From: SIG350 sp964520895
Lineage (GTDB): Bacteria; Bacillota; Clostridia; TANB77; SIG350
Reading direction: 5' to 3'
Length of the DNA stretch: 5,204 nucleotides
Assembly: GCA_964520895.1 (NCBI GenBank)
Contig: CAZFOR010000064.1
Span: 1-5,204 of the forward strand
In this document: positions 1 through 5,155 of the stretch, piece by piece
Layout of the letters: each line of letters opens with the position of its first letter
Position numbering within the stretch: the first letter of the stretch is position 1
The notes under the pieces: generated by a model
The model's database searches: none
What the model was told of the DNA's origin: nothing
The model's input: only the letters and a program-made list of their open reading frames with translations
Position numbers and translations under genes: made by a program

Positions 1-54
1 ATGTACGGTGGTGTGAGAGGGGAGAAATTCAATAAGAATTATCCTCTACTCGAT
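1..54 (+). mobile_element. Group II intron, 3' end only (end of domain V, domain VI, 3' splice site)
   Basis: This is the end of a self-splicing retroelement; its ribozyme core and any reverse transcriptase ORF lie outside the window. Bases 1-11 (TACGGTGG core) look like the 3' strand of domain V, and the following GTGTGAGAGG is the usual run into domain VI. Domain VI folds cleanly: 15-17 pair with 49-51, 18-23 with 42-47 (one G-U pair), and 26-30 with 36-40, closing the loop AATAA. This leaves A48 bulged on the 3' side, seven bases from the intron end, which is where the branch-point adenosine sits in group II introns. The last bases, CTACTCGAT, match the 3' ends I know from bacterial introns, so the splice site is placed at 54/55. 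The next base is the first exon base and belongs to the rapZ stop codon. The class cannot be assigned without the upstream part. Confidence 0.85.
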
Positions 55-903
55 TTATTCTATTTCTCTATGATATAAAACAACATTATAATTATTCTTT
101 TTTAATAAATCAGTAATTACTCTAGCAATTGTTACAGACCTATGTTTTCCACCTGTACAACCAATAGCTATAACTAATTGTGATCTACCTTCTTTTACAA
201 AGTTTGGTAGCAAAGGTAACATCATATTTTCAAATGATTTTACAAATTGATTTGATATATCTGGTTTCATTACAAAATCAAATACTTCTTGATCTTCACC
301 TGTTTTGTTTTTTAATTCTGCAACATAATATGGATTATCAATAAATCTTACATCAAAGACAAAATCAGCATCAGAAGGTACACCATGTTTAAAACCAAAT
401 GAAAGGACATTAATAATTAGATTTTTGTTAATATTTTTATTAAACATTCCTACTATTTTTTCTTTTAATTTTTTAGGATTAATATTTGATGTATCTATAG
501 TATATTTAGCCATATTTTTAATGTCTTCAAGTAATTTTCTCTCTTTTTTTATACCATCAATAATTCTTCCATCAGCAGACAATGGATGGTTTCTTCTATT
601 TTCTTTATATCTTTTTATAAGTACATCGTCTTTACAATCCATAAATAGTATTTCATATTTTATATCATTTGAACTAGTTTGATTTATAACATTAATTAAG
701 TTTGAAAATGATTCTCTACCTCTACAATCAATACCAAGAGCTACTTTTTTTATATTTGTATTCAATTTTCTAGTAAAGTCTAAAAAAGGTGGTATTAAAT
801 CAGGTATCATATTATCAATACAAAAATAGTCAATATCCTCTAATGCTTTAATAACTGCAGTTTTTCCTGAACCAGATAGACCAGTTACAATTATTATTTT
901 CAT
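55..903 (-). CDS. rapZ: RapZ (YvcJ): RNase adapter / nucleotide-binding regulatory protein
   Basis: A 282-residue cytosolic P-loop protein of the RapZ/YvcJ family, close to the usual family length. In enterobacteria RapZ binds sRNA GlmZ and guides RNase E to control glucosamine-6-phosphate synthase; in Bacillus YvcJ hydrolyses nucleotides and affects competence. The role here is probably regulatory, but the partner is unknown. Visible motifs are Walker A GLSGSGKT (8-15), the DN..P segment (30-34), GIDCR (57-61), RYKENRRNHPL (98-108), the C-terminal domain segment from SFGFKHG to DVRFIDNPYY (168-193) and the hallmark GCTGGKHRSV (248-257). The basic tail of the enterobacterial RNA-binding form is absent: the protein ends HREIE. 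The start is set by AAGGAAG at 911-917, seven bases upstream and inside the end of the preceding gene, so translation is probably coupled. The TAA stop (55-57) directly abuts a group II intron on the other strand. The usual partners yvcK and whiA are not in view. Confidence 0.96.
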   Translation of the reverse strand: MKIIIVTGLSGSGKTAVIKALEDIDYFCIDNMIPDLIPPFLDFTRKLNTNIKKVALGIDCRGRESFSNLINVINQTSSNDIKYEILFMDCKDDVLIKRYKENRRNHPLSADGRIIDGIKKERKLLEDIKNMAKYTIDTSNINPKKLKEKIVGMFNKNINKNLIINVLSFGFKHGVPSDADFVFDVRFIDNPYYVAELKNKTGEDQEVFDFVMKPDISNQFVKSFENMMLPLLPNFVKEGRSQLVIAIGCTGGKHRSVTIARVITDLLKKNNYNVVLYHREIE

Positions 904-907
904 AGTA

Positions 908-1552
908 TCACTTCCTTAATTCTAATAATCTCTTAATTATTTCATCTTTTGATTTTTCTATCCAATCATAGATATCATTGATATCAATTAGATTTGTTTG
1001 TATCATATTATCATTAGTTCCATCAGGTGTACTTATATTAAAAGATATAAGTTTTTTTATATCTTTTGAGTTTATATTTAGTATTGCAATATTATATAGT
1101 AAATCTGTATTAATATGATACTTGGTTAGTAGATGATTGTTTATATTACTATAATCAGTATATATTAAATTTCTATATTTTTCATATGGAATAAATTCGT
1201 CATGTCCAATTAATTTTACTTGACTTTTATCTTCTAATAATATATCAACATATTTAGTAGTAAAATCTTTATACCATATTTTATCAGCAATTAAATGTGC
1301 ATAATATCCTTTGTAATAATCATCTTTTAGTATATTTTCATAATTCTCATTTAAAAACCTTTGTACATCTGGTAATTCATAATGCCTATTATTTTCATCA
1401 ACATTAATAATATAATGAGTGTCAGAATATGAACCGCCTGAAATTTTATGAATATCTGGTGCAATACTACCAATTAAAAATCTTTTTATATCTAATTTTA
1501 ATATTTTATTTGCTTCATTTGATGCACATAAGTGCATAACTATTGATCCCAT
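908..1552 (-). CDS. Zinc-dependent phospholipase C-like protein, substrate unknown
   Basis: A 214-residue protein with the layout of the zinc-dependent phospholipase C family (PF00882-like). The candidate metal ligands appear in family order: His7 in MGSIVMHL, Asp33 in GSIAPD (28-33), His46 in DTHY, and His86 and Asp90 in GYYAHLIAD (82-90). The family comprises Zn-metallohydrolases; many clostridial members of this short type have no tested substrate, so phospholipase activity is only a family label. No signal peptide or clear transmembrane segment is seen, so it is likely cytosolic, unlike secreted phospholipase C toxins. An in-frame ATG nine codons upstream gives MYIKFIGGI..., but AGGAGG at 1557-1562 overlaps that extension and sits four bases before the internal ATG; MGSxxMHL is also how I recall relatives beginning. 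The gene ends four bases before the rapZ ATG and is first in a two-gene operon. The C-terminal half has no motif I recognise. Confidence 0.78.
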   Translation of the reverse strand: MGSIVMHLCASNEANKILKLDIKRFLIGSIAPDIHKISGGSYSDTHYIINVDENNRHYELPDVQRFLNENYENILKDDYYKGYYAHLIADKIWYKDFTTKYVDILLEDKSQVKLIGHDEFIPYEKYRNLIYTDYSNINNHLLTKYHINTDLLYNIAILNINSKDIKKLISFNISTPDGTNDNMIQTNLIDINDIYDWIEKSKDEIIKRLLELRK

Positions 1553-1556
1553 AATT

Positions 1557-1562
1557 CCTCCT
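1557..1562 (-). promoter_or_regulatory. Shine-Dalgarno AGGAGG deciding the start of the phospholipase-like gene
   Basis: A perfect AGGAGG on the minus strand lies four bases before the ATG at 1552. It falls inside the nine-codon upstream extension, so the ATG at 1552 is preferred over the one at 1579. The spacing is slightly short but usable. Confidence 0.75.
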
Positions 1563-1581
1563 ATAAATTTAATATACATAT

Positions 1582-1610
1582 ATAATATAATATTTTTTTG
1601 ATTAAAACAA
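1582..1610 (-). promoter_or_regulatory. Candidate sigma-A promoter for the phospholipase-like/rapZ operon
   Basis: On the minus strand, TTGTTT (1605-1610) and TATTAT (1582-1587, five of six consensus bases) are separated by 17 bases. Transcription would start near 1575, giving a leader of about 23 nt that contains the AGGAGG. The -35 is poor and the region is so AT-rich that chance matches are common. An alternative -35 (TTGTCT) lies just upstream at a longer spacing. Confidence 0.4.
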
Positions 1611-1669
1611 TAGACAAATATATTATTTATATAAAATAATTGTATAACAAAGATAAAACTTCAAAACCA

Positions 1670-1698
1670 TTGTAAAATAGGTTAATCTTTGATAAAAT
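1670..1698 (+). promoter_or_regulatory. Candidate sigma-A promoter for the PLP enzyme operon
   Basis: TTGTAA (1670-1675, four of six consensus bases) and TAAAAT (1693-1698, five of six) are separated by exactly 17 bases. The predicted start near 1705 leaves a leader of about 17 nt carrying GGAGG (1711-1715), six bases before the ATG at 1722. Confidence 0.5.
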
Positions 1699-1721
1699 AT
1701 ATAGATAAATGGAGGTAAAAG

Positions 1722-2945
1722 ATGTATACAGAGTTAATTAAAAAAAATGAAGAAGAATTGAAAGAAGAATTTGCTAGTATTAATAAACTTGTAGAAAAAA
1801 ATTCAGAAAAAGTTATTAAATCTTTTTGGAAACATAAAGTTGATGATACGTTATTTAACACATCAACAGGTTATGGATATGGGGATAAAGGCAGAGATGT
1901 AATTGAACAAATATTTGCAGATGTATTAGGAACAGAAGATGCATTAGTTAGAATACAGTTTATATCTGGAACACATGCATTATCTACAGCATTTTTTGGA
2001 ATATTAAGAACAGGTGATACATTACTTAGTATTTGTGGTAAGCCATATGATACATTAGATGAAGTAATAGGAATTAGGGAAAATGCTAGTTCATTAAAAA
2101 CATTTGGAATAAAATATAGCCAAATTGAATTAACTGAAAATGGAAAATTTGATGAACAAGAAATATTATCACAAATTAAAAATGATACAAGTATTAAATT
2201 AGTAACAATACAAAGATCAAGGGGATATAGTTTTAGAAATGCAATTAGTGTTGAAGAGATTAACAATATATATACAAAAATAAAACAAATAAATCCTAAT
2301 ATTGTCGTTATGGTGGATAATTGTTATGGTGAGTTTGTTGATTTTGAAGAACCAAAGGTTGATATTTTAGTAGGGTCTTTAATTAAAAATATTGGTGGAG
2401 GGATAGCTCCAACAGGTGCATATATAGCTGGAAAAAAAGAGTTTGTGGAATTATGTGCAGATAGATTAGCAGCTCCAGGTCTTGGAAAAGAAGGTGGGCC
2501 TAGTTTAGGATATAATAAACAAATATTGCAAGGTATCTTTTTTGCACCGAAGATAGTAGGTGATTCATTAAAGATTGGAATAGTTGCAAGTAAAATATTT
2601 GAAGGTTTAGGTTATGAAGTTTCACCAAGATATAACGAAAAAAGAAATGATATTATAACAGCAATAAAATTTAATGATGAAAATAAATTGATTAAATTCT
2701 GTCAAGGAATACAGTCAGGTTCACCAGTAGATAGTAATGTTACATTAGCTCCATGGGATATGCCTGGATATGATAGTAAAATAATTATGGCTTCAGGTGC
2801 ATTTACACAAGGTTCATCAATAGAAATAAGTGCAGATGGACCAATTAAACCACCATATATTGCATATATGCAGGGTGGACTTATATATGAATATAGTAAA
2901 ATTGCTTTAAATAAAGCATTAGAAAATATCCAAGGAGGAAATTGA
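1722..2945 (+). CDS. Methionine gamma-lyase family PLP enzyme (YnbB / 'aluminum resistance' family)
   Basis: A 407-residue cytosolic fold-type I PLP enzyme of the family annotated methionine gamma-lyase, YnbB or aluminum resistance protein (PF06838). Length is normal for the family. Characteristic blocks are YGYGDKGRD (51-59), SGTHA (82-86, cofactor phosphate region), QRSRGYS (164-170), DNCYGEF (199-205, with Asp199 placed to contact the pyridine nitrogen), SLIKN (219-223) followed by a glycine run with Lys222 as the likely Schiff-base lysine, and GPIKPPY (373-379). By homology it should act on a sulfur amino acid, perhaps by C-S lyase chemistry, but the physiological reaction of this family is poorly established and the aluminium link is historical. 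GGAGG six bases before the ATG supports the start. It is first in a three-gene operon, and its TGA shares a base with the ATG of the nucleosidase-like gene, suggesting coupled synthesis. Confidence 0.93.
   Translation: MYTELIKKNEEELKEEFASINKLVEKNSEKVIKSFWKHKVDDTLFNTSTGYGYGDKGRDVIEQIFADVLGTEDALVRIQFISGTHALSTAFFGILRTGDTLLSICGKPYDTLDEVIGIRENASSLKTFGIKYSQIELTENGKFDEQEILSQIKNDTSIKLVTIQRSRGYSFRNAISVEEINNIYTKIKQINPNIVVMVDNCYGEFVDFEEPKVDILVGSLIKNIGGGIAPTGAYIAGKKEFVELCADRLAAPGLGKEGGPSLGYNKQILQGIFFAPKIVGDSLKIGIVASKIFEGLGYEVSPRYNEKRNDIITAIKFNDENKLIKFCQGIQSGSPVDSNVTLAPWDMPGYDSKIIMASGAFTQGSSIEISADGPIKPPYIAYMQGGLIYEYSKIALNKALENIQGGN
2934..2938 (+). promoter_or_regulatory. Shine-Dalgarno GGAGG deciding the start of the nucleosidase-like gene
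   Basis: GGAGG lies inside the last codons of the PLP enzyme gene, six bases before the ATG at 2945. An adjacent TTG at 2942 would have only three bases of spacing, so the ATG is preferred. The TGATG overlap (2943-2947) is typical of translational coupling. Confidence 0.8.
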
Positions 2946-3691
2946 TGAAAAAACCTATAATTTTGCAAGGGGCTATGGAAATTGAAATTGAAGTTTTAAC
3001 AAACCTAATTTCAAACATAGAGAAAATAGAATTAAATAGTTGTACTTTCTATAAAGGATATATAAATAATTATCCAGTAATTATTTCTTTAACTGATATT
3101 GGAGTAATTAATAGTACAATTGCTACTACAATTGCAATATTACAGTTTAATCCAAAATATATAATGAATATCGGTGTTGCAGGTGGACATGATAGTAAAA
3201 TACATAGAAATGATATAGTAATTGGAAATAGATGTGTAAATATAAATACTATTGAAACAAAAAATAGAAAAGAAAATGAAGGTATAGATGCTAATGAATG
3301 GGATATAAGAGAATTTACATCAGATGATTTAAGTATAAAAACAAATAGTAATTTAGTAAGTGATGAACAACTTATTAATTATGCTAAAAAAGAATTTCAC
3401 AATTATTCTAAAGGTAATATATTTGAAGGTACTTTGGGTAGTGGTGATATATGGAATAAAGAAGTAGATAGAATAAATATAATTAATAAACAATTTGGTA
3501 CGTTGTGTGAGGATATGGAATCAATTGGAACATATTCAGTTTGCAGTAAGTTTAATATACCAGTGATAGGTATAAGAGCTATTTCAAATAACGAATTGCA
3601 TAATGAAGAATATGATAGATCAGTTTCATGTGATTTACAAAAACATATATATAATATGTGTACAAATATTATAAAGGATTTAGGAGAATAA
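2945..3691 (+). CDS. 5'-methylthioadenosine/S-adenosylhomocysteine nucleosidase family protein with Asn at the catalytic Asp position
   Basis: A 248-residue member of the PNP/UDP phosphorylase superfamily (PF01048), closest in layout to MTA/SAH nucleosidase (MtnN/Pfs). That enzyme cleaves adenine from MTA, SAH and 5'-deoxyadenosine. Visible are QGAMEIE with Glu12 at the position of E. coli Glu12, IGVAGG (77-82), LGSGD (164-168), and EDMES (189-193) with Glu192 matching Glu174, which binds the ribose hydroxyls. RAISNN (211-216) puts Asn215 where E. coli Asp197 protonates the leaving adenine. The 23-residue distance from Glu192 to Asn215 is the same as in E. coli, so the alignment is firm. The protein is longer than the roughly 232-residue E. 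coli enzyme, partly through a charged segment around 104-135. The Asn may mean a 6-oxopurine substrate, as in trimeric PNP and futalosine hydrolase, or altered activity. It lies between a PLP enzyme and a flavoprotein, so a role in sulfur/methyl-cycle salvage is plausible. Confidence 0.88.
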   Translation: MKKPIILQGAMEIEIEVLTNLISNIEKIELNSCTFYKGYINNYPVIISLTDIGVINSTIATTIAILQFNPKYIMNIGVAGGHDSKIHRNDIVIGNRCVNINTIETKNRKENEGIDANEWDIREFTSDDLSIKTNSNLVSDEQLINYAKKEFHNYSKGNIFEGTLGSGDIWNKEVDRINIINKQFGTLCEDMESIGTYSVCSKFNIPVIGIRAISNNELHNEEYDRSVSCDLQKHIYNMCTNIIKDLGE

Positions 3692-3694
3692 TAA

Positions 3695-4936
3695 ATGAAT
3701 GTTGTAGTAATAGGTGGAGGTCCTGCTGGACTTATGGCAGCAGGTATAGCTTCAAAAGATAATAATGTTATATTGATTGAGAAAATGCCAAGTATAGGTA
3801 GAAAATTATTAATAACTGGTAAAGGAAGATGTAATATAACAAATAATATTGATATATCAGATTTTATCGAAAACATACCAGGTAATGGTAATTTTCTATA
3901 TAGTGCATTATATAATTTTACAAATACAGATTTAATAAATTTTCTTAATGATAGTGGACTTGAAACAAAAGTTGAAAGAGGACAAAGAGTATTTCCGGTA
4001 AGTGATAAATCAAATGATGTATTAGAAGTTTTAAGAAAGTTTGTGAATAAAACAGGAAATGTTAAAGTTCTAAAGAACCAAAAGGTAGTAGCTGTTTTAG
4101 TAAATGAAAAAAATGAAGTAAAAGCAGTTAAAACAGATAATCAAACAATTGAGTGTGATAAAGTAATTTTGGCAACAGGTGGTAAAAGCTATAAGATAAC
4201 AGGGTCAACAGGTGATGGATATATAATCGCAAAACAATTAGGTCATACAATAATTGAGCCAAAAGGAAGTTTAATACCAATAGAAACATACGAATTATAT
4301 GACATTCAGGGATTATCTTTAAAAAATGTTAGTATCAAAGTTTTAGATACAAGTAGTAATAAAAAAATATATGATGATTTTGGTGAAATGATATTTACTC
4401 ATTTCGGAGTATCAGGTCCAATGATTTTATCTGCAAGTAGTCATATATTAAGGTATAAAAACATTGATGAAAAACTAAAAAATAAAGAAATAAAACTATA
4501 TATTGATTTTAAACCAGCATTAGATAATGAAAAATTAAAAACTAGAATAGAAAGAGATTTTGAAGAAGTTAGAAATAAACAATTTAAAAATAGTTTAGAT
4601 AAATTGTTACCTAAAAAAATGATACCTGTAGTTATTGAGTTATCTGGTATTGATGAAAATAAAAAGGTGTGTGATATTTCAAAAAAAGAAATTGAAAAAC
4701 TTATAGATTTACTTAAAAATTTTGAACTTACTATAAAACAATTTAGACCAATTGATGAAGCCATTATAACAGCTGGAGGTATTAATACAAAAGAAATTAA
4801 TCCTAGTACAATGGAATCTAAGCTTGTAAAAGGGCTATATTTTGCAGGAGAAATAATAGATGTTGATGCATATACTGGTGGATTTAATCTACAAATTGCA
4901 TTTTCAACAGGACACTTAGCAGGACAATTGCTGTAG
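3695..4936 (+). CDS. HI0933-family NAD(P)/FAD-dependent oxidoreductase (aminoacetone oxidase-like)
   Basis: A 413-residue soluble flavoprotein of the HI0933/YhiN family, usual length about 400-420. The N-terminal dinucleotide fold is shown by GGGPAGLMAA (7-16) and the acidic residue ending the second strand (LIEK, 27-30). Family signatures follow: GRKLLITGKGRCN (35-47), GQRVFPVSD (96-104), ATGGKSY (160-166), FTHFGVSGP (234-242), TAGGI (359-363) and the C-terminal FAD-binding block GLYFAGEIIDVDAYTGG (380-396). Some Gram-positive members were reported to oxidise aminoacetone, but the natural substrate of most is unknown, so no specific reaction is claimed. AGGAG (3682-3686), eight bases before the ATG and inside the end of the upstream gene, supports the start. 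Only three bases separate it from the nucleosidase-like gene; it is third in the operon. It ends with tandem stops TAG-TAA and no terminator hairpin follows, so readthrough into the next unit is possible. Confidence 0.93.
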   Translation: MNVVVIGGGPAGLMAAGIASKDNNVILIEKMPSIGRKLLITGKGRCNITNNIDISDFIENIPGNGNFLYSALYNFTNTDLINFLNDSGLETKVERGQRVFPVSDKSNDVLEVLRKFVNKTGNVKVLKNQKVVAVLVNEKNEVKAVKTDNQTIECDKVILATGGKSYKITGSTGDGYIIAKQLGHTIIEPKGSLIPIETYELYDIQGLSLKNVSIKVLDTSSNKKIYDDFGEMIFTHFGVSGPMILSASSHILRYKNIDEKLKNKEIKLYIDFKPALDNEKLKTRIERDFEEVRNKQFKNSLDKLLPKKMIPVVIELSGIDENKKVCDISKKEIEKLIDLLKNFELTIKQFRPIDEAIITAGGINTKEINPSTMESKLVKGLYFAGEIIDVDAYTGGFNLQIAFSTGHLAGQLL

Positions 4937-4950
4937 TAATTACATAAATA

Positions 4951-4961
4951 CAAGAATCTTG
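4951..4961. promoter_or_regulatory. Short palindrome overlapping the -35 element, possible operator
   Basis: CAAGA-A-TCTTG is a perfect 5+1+5 palindrome whose right end covers the first three bases of the TTGACA element. The location fits a repressor site, but an 11-bp palindrome can arise by chance in AT-rich DNA and no regulator is known. Confidence 0.25.
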
Positions 4962-4987
4962 ACAAAAAATGAAAAATATAATATTAT
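4959..4987 (+). promoter_or_regulatory. Near-consensus sigma-A promoter for the terminal small ORF
   Basis: A perfect TTGACA (4959-4964), a 17-base spacer and TATTAT (4982-4987, five of six consensus bases) make this the best promoter in the window. The predicted start near 4994 gives a leader of about 25 nt with AAAGGAG (5004-5010) nine bases before the ATG at 5020. Confidence 0.75.
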
Positions 4988-5019
4988 AACAATATAAAAA
5001 AGTAAAGGAGTAAATAAGT

Positions 5020-5109
5020 ATGGAAAATTTTGCAGTTAAACCCTCTATAAAAGTTGTCCAAAAAAATGATAACATCCAAATAGCCAAAAATGCCATGGGG
5101 GGGTACTAG
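5020..5109 (+). CDS. Small unknown protein, 29 codons, possibly frameshifted at a seven-G tract
   Basis: I do not recognise this product. The ORF begins MENFAVKPSIKVV and ends NAMGGY before TAG (5107-5109). It has its own strong promoter, an AAAGGAG nine bases before the ATG, and AT-ending codons like its neighbours until the end, so it looks translated. The last codons run through G7 (5097-5103), striking in such AT-rich DNA. If one G were absent, reading would continue from GGT-ACT-AGA to TAG at 5192-5194, giving 57 residues with a mildly basic C-terminal half (RDSITLAFSYAKIL...KLLVKTNS) that also uses mostly A/T third bases. It is therefore either a real 29-residue peptide, a 57-residue gene with a sequencing or true frameshift, or a slippery, phase-variable gene. 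No signal peptide or membrane segment is seen. The downstream hairpin begins inside the longer version. Confidence 0.45.
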   Translation: MENFAVKPSIKVVQKNDNIQIAKNAMGGY

Positions 5110-5132
5110 AGATAGTATAACTCTAGCTTTTT
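5106..5132 (+). terminator. Weak stem-loop plus T-run, possible terminator or attenuator
   Basis: CTAGAG (5106-5111) pairs with CTCTAG (5121-5126) around a 9-base loop, followed by C and five T residues (5128-5132). The stem overlaps the stop codon of the 29-codon ORF. At six base pairs, three of them A-T, the stem is weak, so termination is uncertain. If it functions, the strong promoter would make a short transcript of roughly 140 nt. Confidence 0.3.
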
Positions 5133-5155
5133 CATACGCAAAAATATTAAAAATA

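Larger units (their letters stand above)
1553..1721. promoter_or_regulatory. Divergent intergenic region with back-to-back promoters
   Basis: This extremely AT-rich 169-bp gap separates the leftward phospholipase-like/rapZ operon from the rightward PLP enzyme operon. Apart from the two promoter candidates and the two ribosome binding sites, I see no ORF, tRNA, riboswitch-like fold or convincing hairpin in it. Both predicted leaders are short (about 15-25 nt), which leaves no room for a SAM riboswitch or T-box downstream of either predicted start site. Confidence 0.6.

Noticed and set aside
425..682. Plus-strand open frame of 85 codons inside rapZ
   Set aside because: It lies antisense to a clearly conserved gene, has no convincing RBS, and its Phe/Ser/Ile-rich product is what an antisense frame of AT-rich coding DNA gives.
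1553..1579. Nine-codon N-terminal extension of the phospholipase-like gene
   Set aside because: It would place the AGGAGG inside the coding sequence and lacks its own RBS; MGSxxMHL is a better family-type start.
1553..1721. SAM riboswitch or T-box leader upstream of the sulfur-related operon
   Set aside because: The predicted leader is about 17 nt and none of the conserved stems, T-box sequence or terminator hairpins are present.
1871..2266. Minus-strand open frame of 131 codons inside the PLP enzyme gene
   Set aside because: Antisense shadow of well-conserved motifs, with hydrophobic low-complexity content and no RBS or promoter.
2942..2944. TTG start for the nucleosidase-like gene
   Set aside because: The ATG directly after it has the ideal six-base spacing from GGAGG, and TTG would be only three bases away.
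3403..3876. Minus-strand open frame of 157 codons spanning the nucleosidase/flavoprotein junction
   Set aside because: It crosses two real genes on the other strand and has no family resemblance; it is explained by codon bias. The minus-strand frames at 2702-2968, 4441-4965 and 4884-5096 were rejected for the same reason.
4977..4982. Exact TATAAT as the -10 of the terminal promoter
   Set aside because: It is only 12 bases from TTGACA, too close; TATTAT at 4982-4987 has the correct 17-base spacing.
5020..5103. Double-glycine bacteriocin leader (ends NAMGG)
   Set aside because: The residues before the GG do not follow the usual leader pattern of spaced hydrophobics and a conserved Glu-Leu, and no transporter or immunity gene is visible.
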